This document shows, piece after piece, positions 1-7,720 of a stretch of DNA of 64,000 bases. Position 1 is the stretch's first letter, and each line of letters starts with the position of its first letter. This DNA is from GCA-003244245 sp050699875 (GTDB lineage Bacteria; Actinomycetota; Actinomycetes; Mycobacteriales; Pseudonocardiaceae), in assembly GCA_050699875.1 (NCBI GenBank), contig JBOHFX010000034.1, forward strand, positions 1 to 64,000, given 5' to 3'. The notes below the pieces were generated by a model, which was given only the letters and a program-made list of their open reading frames with translations, was not told where the DNA came from and did not search any database. The position numbers and the translations under genes were made by a program.

Positions 1-45
1 CTTGGTATTCTGCTCATCGCTGTACAGACGTTACGTCGCGTGGCG

Positions 46-126
46 GTAGTTGGATCGCCGGCTCAGCCGGCGGTAGTTGGATCGCCGGCTCAGCCGGCAG
101 TAGTTGGATCGCCGGCTCAGCCGGCA
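46..126. repeat. Three tandem 27-bp repeats, each a hairpin
   Basis: Three head-to-tail copies of a 27-bp unit (46-72, 73-99, 100-126) begin with GTAGTTGGATC. They differ only at the last base. Each unit contains GCCGGC-TCA-GCCGGC, which can fold into a short hairpin. The array lies just upstream of rpsF and is not coding on either strand. It could act in the rpsF leader or terminate an upstream transcript; both are inference. Confidence 0.85.
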
Positions 127-209
127 GTGTTCGAAATGGTCGGCGCAGCCGGCCCCTCCTGTCGCGGATGGTCCGCGGCCGATCAGTCCATAGGAGGCAG
201 GTGTTCTTC

Positions 210-509
210 ATGCGTCGCTACGAGATGATGGTCATCCTCGACCCCCAGCTTGACGAGCGCACCGTCGCACCATCGCTGGACCAGTTCCTTGGCGTCGTGA
301 AGACCCAGGGTGGCAGCGTTGACAAGGTCGACGTCTGGGGCAAGCGCCGGTTGTCCTACGAGATCGCTAAGTGCACCGAGGGCATTTATGCGGTAGTCGA
401 CCTCTCCTGTACGCCCGACACCGTGGCGGAGCTCGACCGGCAGCTCTCGCTCAACGAGTCAGTACTACGCACCAAGGTGCTGCGGCGCGAAACCAAGAGG
501 AAGGGCTGA
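210..509 (+). CDS. rpsF: 30S ribosomal protein S6
   Basis: Component of the 30S platform, where it binds S18 (rpsR, two genes downstream). The 99-residue product starts MRRYEMMVILDPQ, the classic S6 opening, and ends in a basic tail. The open frame extends upstream to 168, but ATG 210 matches the family N-terminus and follows AGGAGG at 192-197. The spacing of about 12 nt is slightly long. It is the first gene of the conserved rpsF-ssb-rpsR-rplI order and is followed after one base by the GTG of ssb, implying coupled translation. Confidence 0.97.
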   Translation: MRRYEMMVILDPQLDERTVAPSLDQFLGVVKTQGGSVDKVDVWGKRRLSYEIAKCTEGIYAVVDLSCTPDTVAELDRQLSLNESVLRTKVLRRETKRKG

Positions 510-510
510 C

Positions 511-1017
511 GTGGCTGGCGAAACTGTTATCACGGTGATCGGAAACCTGACCGCTGATCCAGAGCTGCGGTTCACCCCATCCGGCGCGGCGGTGGCCAAC
601 TTCACGGTGGCTTCCACCCCGCGCACCTTCGATCGCCAGAGCGGGGAGTGGAAGGACGGCGAGGCGTTGTTCCTGCGGTGCAACATCTGGCGGCAAGCCG
701 CGGAGAACACCGCTGAGTCGCTCACCCGAGGCATGCGTGTGATCGTCAGCGGGCGCTTGCGTCAGCGCTCGTTCGAGACCCGGGAGGGCGAGAAGCGCAC
801 CGTGATGGAGATGGAGGTCGACGAGGTCGGTCCTTCGCTGCGCTACGCCACAGCCAAGGTCAACAAGGCCAGTCGTCAGGGTGCAGCATCGGGTAGCGGC
901 GGCTACGGGTCGTCCGGCGGAGCCTCCGACGACCCGTGGAGCTCGGCGCCGCAAGCTGGGGCGCCGGCTGGATCGGGCAACGGTGCCGGCGGTTACGACG
1001 ACGAGCCCCCCTTCTGA
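511..1017 (+). CDS. ssb: Single-stranded DNA-binding protein
   Basis: Binds and protects single-stranded DNA during replication and repair. The 168-residue protein has an N-terminal OB fold (about residues 1-110, with VIGNLTADPELRFTPSG). A Gly/Ser-rich flexible linker follows, then the acidic tip DDEPPF that recruits partner proteins. The GTG start sits one base after the rpsF stop. The location between rpsF and rpsR is the standard bacterial arrangement, so this is probably the main housekeeping copy. Confidence 0.97.
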   Translation: MAGETVITVIGNLTADPELRFTPSGAAVANFTVASTPRTFDRQSGEWKDGEALFLRCNIWRQAAENTAESLTRGMRVIVSGRLRQRSFETREGEKRTVMEMEVDEVGPSLRYATAKVNKASRQGAASGSGGYGSSGGASDDPWSSAPQAGAPAGSGNGAGGYDDEPPF

Positions 1018-1053
1018 TTTCTCACCTCGCGACCTACTCAGGAGTACCCAGCC

Positions 1054-1290
1054 ATGGCCAAGCCGCCGGTGCGCAAACCCAAGAAGAAGATCTGCGTCTT
1101 TTGCAAGGACAAGGACACCGCTATCGACTACAAGGACACCGGATTGCTGCGGAAGTACATATCCGATCGCGGCAAGATCCGGGCCCGCCGGGTCACCGGC
1201 AACTGCAGCCAGCATCAGAGAGACGTCGCGATCGCGGTGAAGAACGCTCGCGAGGTGGCGCTGCTGCCCTACACCTCCACCGCACGCTGA
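1054..1290 (+). CDS. rpsR: 30S ribosomal protein S18
   Basis: Small-subunit protein that pairs with S6. The 78-residue product contains the family core (CVFCKD near the N-terminus, DYKDTGLLRKYIS, and TGNCSQHQR). The cysteines CxxC plus the later C give partial zinc-type spacing, as in zinc-binding (C+) S18 versions. It is co-directional with ssb after a 36-bp gap and precedes rplI by 21 bp. Confidence 0.97.
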   Translation: MAKPPVRKPKKKICVFCKDKDTAIDYKDTGLLRKYISDRGKIRARRVTGNCSQHQRDVAIAVKNAREVALLPYTSTAR

Positions 1291-1311
1291 AGCCGGGAAG
1301 AAGCGACAACC

Positions 1312-1767
1312 GTGAAGATCATCCTCACTGCTGATGTCCCGCAACTCGGCGGGCCAGGCGATCTGGTGCAGGTCAAGGACGGTTACGCCCGCAATTACCT
1401 GCTGCCCCGCCAGCTGGCCATCGTGGCCACCAAGGGCGCAGAGAAGCAGGTGGCCACCATCCGTCGAGCCCAGCAGGCCCGCCAGGTCCGCGACCTCGAC
1501 CACGCTCGGGAGATCGCTGGCCGGCTGTCTAGCCTGGGCACGGTTTCCGTGACGGCCAAGGGGGCCAGGTCTGGCGGGAAGCTGTTCGGATCGGTCACTG
1601 TGGCCGACATCGTCGACGCGGTCCGCTCTGCCGGCGGCCCGCCGTTGGACAAGAGGGCGGTCGACATCGGCGGGCATATCAAGTCCGCCGGGGCCTACCA
1701 GGTCACCGTGCGGCTGCATCCCGACGTGTCGGTGACCCTTCCCGTGGAGGTCAAAACCGCCAGTTAG
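1312..1767 (+). CDS. rplI: 50S ribosomal protein L9
   Basis: Binds 23S rRNA at the base of the L1 stalk. The 151-residue protein opens MKIILTADVPQLGGPGDLV and has the GYARNYLLP signature of the N-terminal domain. A long helix leads to the C-terminal domain ending LPVEVKTAS. It uses a GTG start. It closes the ribosomal operon; its stop overlaps the stop of a decayed minus-strand PIN gene by three bases. Confidence 0.97.
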   Translation: MKIILTADVPQLGGPGDLVQVKDGYARNYLLPRQLAIVATKGAEKQVATIRRAQQARQVRDLDHAREIAGRLSSLGTVSVTAKGARSGGKLFGSVTVADIVDAVRSAGGPPLDKRAVDIGGHIKSAGAYQVTVRLHPDVSVTLPVEVKTAS

Positions 1768-2177
1768 CGCAGCGGGTCAACCCAGCGCAGTCCGGGGAAA
1801 CAGGAGAAGTCCGGATCGGCCGAGCACAGCTGCGCATCGTGCTCGACCGCCAGCGCCGCCAGGTGCGCGTTGGTGGCCAGGGTTTCCGGCGGTGCCGATA
1901 CAAATGATCAGGTCGCGCATGCCGCTCGGTGGGGTGCACCACGGTTGCGCATGGCGGCGCGAGCCCAGCGGTCGACATCCAGCGCTGTCGTGGGAGAGAG
2001 AGCGTTGGTAAACACCGTCCTCTTGGTGGTGATCCGCAAATCCGAGCAGCACCCTCACGCAAGCCCACGGTCTCGGTGCCGGACGGGCTGCGCTCAAAGC
2101 CATGCCAACGCGGCTGTGTGCCTCGGTGCCGCCTCGTCGCGTGCGTACAACAGCAGGTTGACGTCGAGCAGCTTCAC
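1764..2177 (-). pseudogene. Decayed PIN-domain (VapC-type) toxin gene
   Basis: The GTG at 2177 opens with VKLLDVNLLLYARDEAAPRH, the N-terminus of a PIN-domain ribonuclease with its first acidic residue. The frame then hits stop codons. A different frame near the 3' end resumes with LATNAHLAALAVEHDAQLCS and ADPDFSCFPGLRWVDPLR, the canonical PIN C-terminus. Both ends of the family are therefore present, but frameshifts and internal stops separate them. No antitoxin gene is visible next to it. It begins the decayed accessory stretch between rplI and position 4400. Confidence 0.75.
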
Positions 2178-2286
2178 TTACCGAGCTCGAGTTTGCGGAT
2201 TTTTGTCTGAGCAAGATATGCGCAGCTAGTGGCACATATGAAAGGGCCCCCACTCAAGCGAACAGGGGCCGTTCGGGTATTGCTGG

Positions 2287-2480
2287 TCAGTCGCCGGAGG
2301 GTATGTCACGCAGGAAGGCCCGCCACTGGGCGAGCGTGAACGTAAGAGCCGGTCCAGCCGGTTCTTGGAGTCGCGCACGGCACGCGTACCGTTGGGTAGA
2401 TCGGCGATCTCGACGCACGCGGCCTCAGCGTTGCTGAAGGTAGACTTCCGCCACATGGCGGGAGTCAGGTCATTGATCAT
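2287..2480 (-). pseudogene. DUF397 protein gene, frameshifted
   Basis: The start (ATG 2480) encodes WRKSTFSNAEAACVEIADLP and then GTRAVRDSKN, the DUF397 core. The expected C-terminus GPALTFTLAQWRAFLRDIP is encoded in another frame just downstream, ending at a TGA at 2287-2289. A single frameshift near 2345-2355 explains this. DUF397 genes normally sit beside DUF5753 helix-turn-helix regulators as toxin-antitoxin-like or signalling pairs; a broken DUF5753 remnant follows at 2502. Confidence 0.7.
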
Positions 2481-2501
2481 GGGATGCCTCTCCTCGCACT
2501 A

Positions 2502-2860
2502 CTACTCGCGTGTGTGTTTCGCGAGCTGCGCGATCAAGGTCAGGCTCTCGTCGGCACCGAGGGCCTGACTGTGCAGCTCGTCAAACAGCGTAGTCAGCCG
2601 CGACATGATCGCCCTTTCGTCGATCACGTGACCACCTATGGCGTACTCCTGCCACGCAACGTCAGCCAGCATTCTCTCAGGAAAGCTAAGCAGACTGAAC
2701 GGTCCGGCCACGCCGACATGCAAGCCAAGAACGGCAGTACCCGCAGCTCGATGTTCGGCCATGCGGCCCCTGTCAACCAGGGTGCTGAATCTGATCAGTG
2801 AATCTTGTGTCCCATCTGCACCGGACGAGTGCAGCCTCCGACACCACGGCGGTTAGGTGT
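2502..2860 (-). pseudogene. Remnant of DUF5753 (Scr1-type) HTH regulator
   Basis: Positions 2762-2502 encode VAGPFSLLSFPERMLADVAW and, further on, LFDELHSQALGADESLTLI. These match the C-terminal third of DUF5753 domains of XRE-type regulators. Immediately upstream, other frames give WPNIELRVLPF and VVSEAALVR, also typical of the family. The gene has therefore been shifted at least twice, and no helix-turn-helix N-terminus is seen. It pairs with the broken DUF397 gene at 2287-2480. Confidence 0.65.
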
Positions 2861-3005
2861 ATCGGGTGCGGCTCGGAAAGCCGCTCCTGGCTTCGGTTCT
2901 TATCTCTTCGAGCGCTGCTAAGGAATGTCCCGCGTGGTAGAGGTCGCGGACGTTTGACGAAAATGGAGCAACGGTGCTTCGTGACGCACTGACGGAGTGG
3001 TTAGG

Positions 3006-3233
3006 GTGACCCCGCCCGTCATGCGCTGGGCTCCGTACCCGAACACCGGGCACTGGCATGCGATATCACCATGGGATCTGGGCGTAGCCGAGATGCTCGG
3101 CTACGCGGAAGCGCTCTGTGGCATGCAGCTACCCCATGCCGGGCTTGAGCACTGCGTACCACCAGGGGACGCAGCGTGCTTGCCGTGCACGATTGGCGCA
3201 ACGGCCGATCCGCGTGCCCCTGACTTCTTGTGA
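3006..3233 (+). CDS. Small Cys/His-rich protein, possible zinc-binding
   Basis: About 75 residues with GHWHAISPWDLG, YAEALCGMQLPHAG and AACLPCTIGATADPRAPDFL. The spacing of His and Cys (WH, LCG, CLPC) suggests a small metal-binding fold. It resembles short actinobacterial proteins often found beside DUF397/DUF5753 genes (from memory, not checked). GTG 3006 is preferred because GGAG lies about 9 nt upstream; GTG 2997 and ATG 3021 are alternatives. No function is proposed. Confidence 0.5.
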   Translation: MTPPVMRWAPYPNTGHWHAISPWDLGVAEMLGYAEALCGMQLPHAGLEHCVPPGDAACLPCTIGATADPRAPDFL

Positions 3234-3855
3234 CCGACCGATCCCAAGCTGGCGTCCTGTGGGTCAGTTACCGCTTGACTTGGAGCAGTTTTGGCAAGTC
3301 CCTCGCGGGCGTGAGAACTGGGTGTAGCGTCGTGAGTCCCGACGGGCGTGGTCGATCGGGTGATGGCACAACGTCCACTGCCCCTGCCCGAACGGTGACG
3401 GAATGTGGTCTTTTTTGTCGTCGCCGACCGCCTGGTGCATCGGACGGGACAGCCATTCGTACCAACCCATGCCTGTACGTTACCTTGCCCTGAGATGGAG
3501 GTCGGGTCCAGGCGGCCTGGGTGTTGGAGCTGAGCTTCGCTGGCGTCACGGCTCCCATCTCCGGCCAGCCCTGCACCTAGAATGTCGTCCGCCCCAGTCA
3601 CGCGTAACCGACTACCAGTCCTCGCCTCAACGAGCTCGTGGCTTGGTGACGAAGATCATCGGCGGCTCCGCCGATAATCTTGCCGTCGCTGCTGATGCTT
3701 CGCTAGGTCAACGGTGCGCATCGCGCCGGCCGCCATCTCCCCGCTTGTTCTTCCTGCGATCGACTTCCTTGGCCGCCAAGCCGATGGCGACCAGTATCGG
3801 AACCCAGTACTTGGCGGTCGCGAAGCTCCATACTTCCGCGTCTACGCTTGGGTGC
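3234..3855. other. Non-coding or decayed stretch
   Basis: No frame on either strand in this 620-bp interval gives a recognisable protein or consistent codon bias. It contains the hairpin at 3652-3681. A short minus-strand frame (3857-3708) with one hydrophobic segment, WVPILVAIGLAAKEVD, is too weak to call a gene. The stretch fits the surrounding pattern of decayed accessory genes. Confidence 0.5.
3652..3681 (+). terminator. Terminator-like hairpin
   Basis: Arms AAGATCATCGGCG and CGCCGATAATCTT pair except for one mismatch, with a short GCTC loop. There is no clear T-run, so it may be a factor-independent-like hairpin or a relic of a lost gene end. Confidence 0.4.
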
Positions 3856-4161
3856 ATGGACGCACTGGCGGGGCTGCTGGAAGGGCCGCGAGCCAGGGAC
3901 GCGTTCGTGCTGCGGTCAATGCAGGATCCACCCTGGTCCGTGCGGGTGCAGGACAAGGCGCCACTGAGCATCGTGGCCATCGTGCGTGGCGACCCGTGGG
4001 TGGTTCCCGACCGCGGTGACGCGGTGCGGCTGCATCCCGAGGACGTCGCGATCATGCGTGGCCCCGATTCGTACACCTTCACCGACGGTTCGGCCGGCCA
4101 CACCGACCGGATCAGCGGCAGACCGGTTCGGCAGAGCTTACGCGGAACATACAAAGGCTGA
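3856..4161 (+). pseudogene. Truncated AraC-type regulator, cupin part only
   Basis: The 101-residue frame begins MDALAGLLEGPRARDAFVLR and continues with PPWSVRVQDKAPLSIVAIVRG and VRLHPEDVAIMRGPDSYTF. That is the cupin ligand-binding half of cupin_6/AraC-family regulators. The frame ends at residue 101, where a full protein would continue into two AraC helix-turn-helix motifs; none is encoded downstream. It is therefore a 3'-truncated gene, although a free-standing cupin cannot be excluded. Confidence 0.6.
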
Positions 4162-4408
4162 ACTCTAGGCGCATGGTCTGGTTCGTTCGTTCGGCGTAGC
4201 TGCACCATTCAGTTCGCCAGCGCATCCGCATTCGTCGGTAGCGCGGCGATATCCGCTGACCCCGCCGCCCGGAGACGATGTTCGCGTACGGCCGACGACA
4301 GACTCTGGAAGCACGCGGGTCATCGACGCCTGTTCCGCGGCGGCGAAGAGGGCGGCGGGGGAAGTAGCACCGCGGTGTAGACGCACCTCGTCAATAAGGG
4401 AAGGACGA

Positions 4409-4684
4409 ATGAATACGAATCAGTCGGGCCAGTCCCGGTCCGAGCGCGAGCCGGTCCGACTGGGTATCGAGCCGATGAACCTCATTTGGCTGGTCGTGTC
4501 GGCGTTCTGCCTCGGCGTCATGTCTGTCACGCTTATGTTCTTTTTCACAGATCAGATCAGGTGGGTCTCGGCCTTCTGGGTCGGTCAGCCGGTGACCGGA
4601 CTCATTGTTGCGCTCGGTGTCACGGAACTACTCGTGCAGCGCCGGCGTCGAAGGGCACGGCGAGCCACCGACCCGCCAGCTTGA
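4409..4684 (+). CDS. Small two-segment membrane protein
   Basis: A 91-residue protein with a polar N-terminus and two hydrophobic stretches (about residues 26-47, LIWLVVSAFCLGVMSVTLMFF, and 55-72). An Arg-rich C-terminal tail (QRRRRRARRATD) predicts a cytoplasmic C-terminus. GGAAGG lies just before the ATG. The start of the next gene (GNAT) lies 38 bp downstream. The family is not recognised. Confidence 0.6.
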   Translation: MNTNQSGQSRSEREPVRLGIEPMNLIWLVVSAFCLGVMSVTLMFFFTDQIRWVSAFWVGQPVTGLIVALGVTELLVQRRRRRARRATDPPA

Positions 4685-4722
4685 CCACAGTTTGCGGAAC
4701 GGCGCCGGCCGCACCGCGTGCG

Positions 4723-5274
4723 ATGCTTACCGTTGTGGTCCGACTCGTCCGCGCGGAGCTGGCGCTGATGGACGCTGCGCTGGCCGGGGATGACGTCCTC
4801 GCCCGTGCGCTCGGTCATGATGTCGTGGCGGGCTGGGCGACGTTTACCGATGCGCTGCGACCCACCCGAGATGCGGTGGCCGCGGACCCTCAAGGTGCGG
4901 CCTGGGGGCCGCGCCTTTTCGTCGCAGGCGACCCGGCGGAGTTGGTTGGCTGGGGTGGCTTCAAGGGACCGCCCAACGACGGCGTGGTGGAGCTCGGCTA
5001 CGAGATCGCCGAGAGTCGGCGGGGATGTGGCCTTGCGACTGCGGCGACCCGAGCGATGCTCGCCGAGGCGTTCGCCGATGAGCGGGTCACGTCCGTGATC
5101 GCCCACACGCTCGCCGAGCGCAACGCCTCGAACCACGTCCTCGAGAAGGTCGGCTTCCGGTACGACGGACAAGCACAGGAAAACCATGAGGTCGTCTGGC
5201 GTTTCGCGCTCGCACGCACGGCCGGCGGCGCTCCGGCGCTTGCGCCACGCTCCTCACCTGGCGGGCAGGCCTAA
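4723..5274 (+). CDS. GNAT-family N-acetyltransferase
   Basis: Predicted acetyl-CoA-dependent acyltransferase of about 183 residues, similar to RimJ-like GNATs. The acetyl-CoA-binding part is visible as ELGYEIAESRRGCGLATAATRAML, where RRGCGLA corresponds to the R/Q-x-x-G-x-G/A loop. The typical C-terminal NxxSxxVLEKxGF appears as NASNHVLEKVGFRYDG. ATG 4723 gives the family-length protein; an in-frame TTG at 4681 is possible. Its 3' end overlaps the convergent GH31 gene by about 20 bp. The substrate is unknown. Confidence 0.8.
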   Translation: MLTVVVRLVRAELALMDAALAGDDVLARALGHDVVAGWATFTDALRPTRDAVAADPQGAAWGPRLFVAGDPAELVGWGGFKGPPNDGVVELGYEIAESRRGCGLATAATRAMLAEAFADERVTSVIAHTLAERNASNHVLEKVGFRYDGQAQENHEVVWRFALARTAGGAPALAPRSSPGGQA

Positions 5275-7110
5275 CGTGGCCGGTGGCGGCAGCGCAAGGT
5301 GCGCGCCTTCGCGGGTGAACAGCGGGATCTGCTGCACGGGCGCGTCGGTGCTGATCCAGCGACCACCGGTGATCACGTCGCCGGTCCAATAATCGCGCCA
5401 ACGCCCCGCAGGCAGGTACACCGGACGATTCCGTGCCCGCTCTGTGACCACTGGCGCGACCAGGAGGTCCGCGCCGAGCAGGTAGGCATCCTCCACGGTC
5501 CAGGCCACCGGGTCCGCCGGCGCGGCCAGCCACAGCGGCCGGATCAGCGGCAGGCCGGTCCGGCTGGCCTCCTCCGCGAGGCCATGCAGGTACGGCACCA
5601 GCGCCTGGTGCAGCCGCGCGTACCCGGCGAAGGTCGCGAGGGTGTCCCTGCTACTGAACACGCCGACCGGGTCGGCCTGAGCACCGAGCATGTCGCGCAT
5701 CACCGGGGACAGTGCCCCCAGCTGCGTCCAGCGGGTCCACAGCTCGACGTCGCGTGAGCCGTCACCGTCGAAGAATCCGGCGATGTCCGGGCCCCAGTAC
5801 GGCCAGCCGGAGATCGACCCGGACAGCATCGCCGGGAGCACGCTGCCGATACCAGTCTGCCGGTCCCAGGAGCGGTGCTGGTCGCCGGTGAACCGGCCGG
5901 TGACGCTGCCCTGGGAACCGGTGTAGCCCGCACGGGCGAAGAACGCCGTCGCCCCCGGCTTGACGTCCTGCGCCGCCTCCCTGGCCGCCTGGGCGTAGCG
6001 CACCGGGTAAGCGTTGTGCACCATCGCCCCCGGCTCCTCGCTGGCGTAGATCCCGTCGACCGGAGCGCCTTCCCCGTAGTCCTGCATCGCGCCGTCGAAA
6101 CCTACGATGCCCAGGGCGTGCCGCACCCGGTCTTGCCACCACGCGACGGCGTCGGCGTTGGTGAAGTCGAGGTAGGCCCGCCGGTCACCGCCCATCCACG
6201 GTTCGGTGAACACCGGTTCGGACGGGGTGCCCACCAGATAGCCCAGTTTGCGCGCCTCGGTGAACCCCGGCCGTCCGGGGACCAGGAAGGGGTTGAGGTA
6301 GCCGAGCACGGCCAGACCCTCGCGCTGCAACTCGTCGATCAGCCCGGGCAGATCGGGGTAGTTGCCAGGCGGCACTGTGCCGTGGATCTGCCAGGGCCAA
6401 CCCCACCCCGACCCGTCATCCATCGCGTCGTAGATCCACACCGCGTCCAGCGGAACGTTCGCGTCGGCCAGCCGGCGCACATCGGCCAGCACCCGGTCGT
6501 GACCACCGATCAGGCATTTCCACACACCCAACCCCCACCGCGGAGGCAGCGGGGGCAATCCCACCAGCCTCGCGTGCGACTGCAACACCGCGGCCGGGTC
6601 GGGACCGGTGATGACGTGGACGGGCAGTTCGGCAGTGCTGGCGGTGATCTCTACTCGGTCTGAGCTGCGCAGGTCGTACTGGACCATCGCGGTGGTGTCG
6701 AGCAGCAACCCGTATCCACGGCTGGACAGCAGGAACGGCGTGGGTGAGTAGCTCGTCGCGGCGTCTGCGCGCCCGGCCCGGTCCTCGCTCCAGTTGTGCA
6801 GCAGTTGCCCGTTCAGCGTTAGCGGTCCCATCCGTTCGCCCAGGCCGAAGAACCGCTCGCCAGCAGCGACCTCCAGGCGCAACCGCACCTGTTTCGCCGC
6901 CGAGCGCACGACGGTGGTGCCAACCCCGTCGAACTGCTTCGAGGGCTGCCCGCCGATGGCGGCGACCAGCTTGAACGGGTCGAGGTGCTGCCAGGTGAGA
7001 GGGGCCGGGATGGTTTGAGCGCCGGTCAGCAGGCCGAGTAGTACGGGAAGGACGACGACTGCGGTGGCAACGCGCGCAAGGCGGCACCGCCGGCGGGGAC
7101 GATCCGACAC
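5254..7110 (-). CDS. Secreted glycoside hydrolase family 31
   Basis: Predicted exported alpha-glycosidase of 618 residues. The N-terminus is Arg-rich, followed by a hydrophobic core (about 15-32, VATAVVVLPVLLGLLTG), consistent with a Sec signal peptide or membrane anchor. The GH31 barrel carries the nucleophile region GAMQDYGEG (Asp344). The general acid/base region is RFTGDQHRSW (Asp410), aligned as in YihQ-type enzymes. C-terminal beta domains follow. Substrate specificity cannot be read from these motifs, so alpha-glucosidase, alpha-xylosidase and sulfoquinovosidase all remain possible. The GTG start follows AAGGAG. Confidence 0.85.
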   Translation of the reverse strand: MSDRPRRRCRLARVATAVVVLPVLLGLLTGAQTIPAPLTWQHLDPFKLVAAIGGQPSKQFDGVGTTVVRSAAKQVRLRLEVAAGERFFGLGERMGPLTLNGQLLHNWSEDRAGRADAATSYSPTPFLLSSRGYGLLLDTTAMVQYDLRSSDRVEITASTAELPVHVITGPDPAAVLQSHARLVGLPPLPPRWGLGVWKCLIGGHDRVLADVRRLADANVPLDAVWIYDAMDDGSGWGWPWQIHGTVPPGNYPDLPGLIDELQREGLAVLGYLNPFLVPGRPGFTEARKLGYLVGTPSEPVFTEPWMGGDRRAYLDFTNADAVAWWQDRVRHALGIVGFDGAMQDYGEGAPVDGIYASEEPGAMVHNAYPVRYAQAAREAAQDVKPGATAFFARAGYTGSQGSVTGRFTGDQHRSWDRQTGIGSVLPAMLSGSISGWPYWGPDIAGFFDGDGSRDVELWTRWTQLGALSPVMRDMLGAQADPVGVFSSRDTLATFAGYARLHQALVPYLHGLAEEASRTGLPLIRPLWLAAPADPVAWTVEDAYLLGADLLVAPVVTERARNRPVYLPAGRWRDYWTGDVITGGRWISTDAPVQQIPLFTREGAHLALPPPATLGLPAR

Positions 7111-7720
7111 TCCATCTCCTTCGCCCCCTTTCCGCTGCCACGACTTGGTTTGGGACGCCTTGGCTTGCGGCGCGCCTCACCGACGGCAGCCGTCCCCGAA
7201 AGCGGCCATCCGTATCCGGCCAGCAGGCTAGGGCCACGGTCGCGGTTGGCGAATCGGCCGTTCGGTGCACGTGCGCTGTGGCGACGCCGGCACGCGGCAA
7301 GCTGCCGCCGTCGAGACGATTGGCGACATTGAGTCCCTGAAGGCTGCTGATGCCGACACGCCGGGGCACGGGGGGCCCTGACCGGACACGCCGGGTCGAG
7401 CCCAAACAATATCTGTCCACATCCGTGCACGGGCCTCTGAGCTGGTAGAACGCCATCATTCCAGGGAAGTTTCCCCAGGTTGTCCCCAACCATCCACCGT
7501 TACGCGCGCAGGGTAGGGCGACTCGTCCGGAGGGTGTCCCCAGGCTGTCCCCAGCCGCAGCCTTCTCGGGCTTGCTCGACCTCGCAGGCCCCCCCTAACC
7601 TCGCCCGACGCGCCTGGGCCAGCGGGATGCGAGGCCGGCTGGACCCGAATTTGTCGGTGCCATCGGGGAACATGCGTTCGACAGACGTCGGGCAGTCGGG
7701 GGAAGGGGAGGTACGCAGGG
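7111..7720. promoter_or_regulatory. Divergent intergenic region between GH31 and dnaB
   Basis: 610 bp with no convincing gene. It carries repeated TGTCCCCA strings near 7489, 7533 and 7544 and one ATCTGTCCACAT near 7410 that resembles a DnaA-box-like element. The promoters for GH31 (leftward) and dnaB (rightward) must lie here. A purine-rich GGGGAAGGGGAGG run precedes the dnaB GTG. Confidence 0.5.

Noticed and set aside
46..126. CRISPR-like repeat array
   Set aside because: The 27-bp units are directly abutting with no spacers, there are only three, and no cas gene is in the window.
451..1719. 422-codon minus-strand frame opposite ssb-rpsR-rplI
   Set aside because: It is antisense to three certain genes; its composition is that of a GC-rich shadow frame and no family motif is visible.
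3708..3857. 49-residue minus-strand membrane peptide
   Set aside because: It has one hydrophobic stretch but no ribosome-binding site, and overlaps the AraC cupin remnant start.
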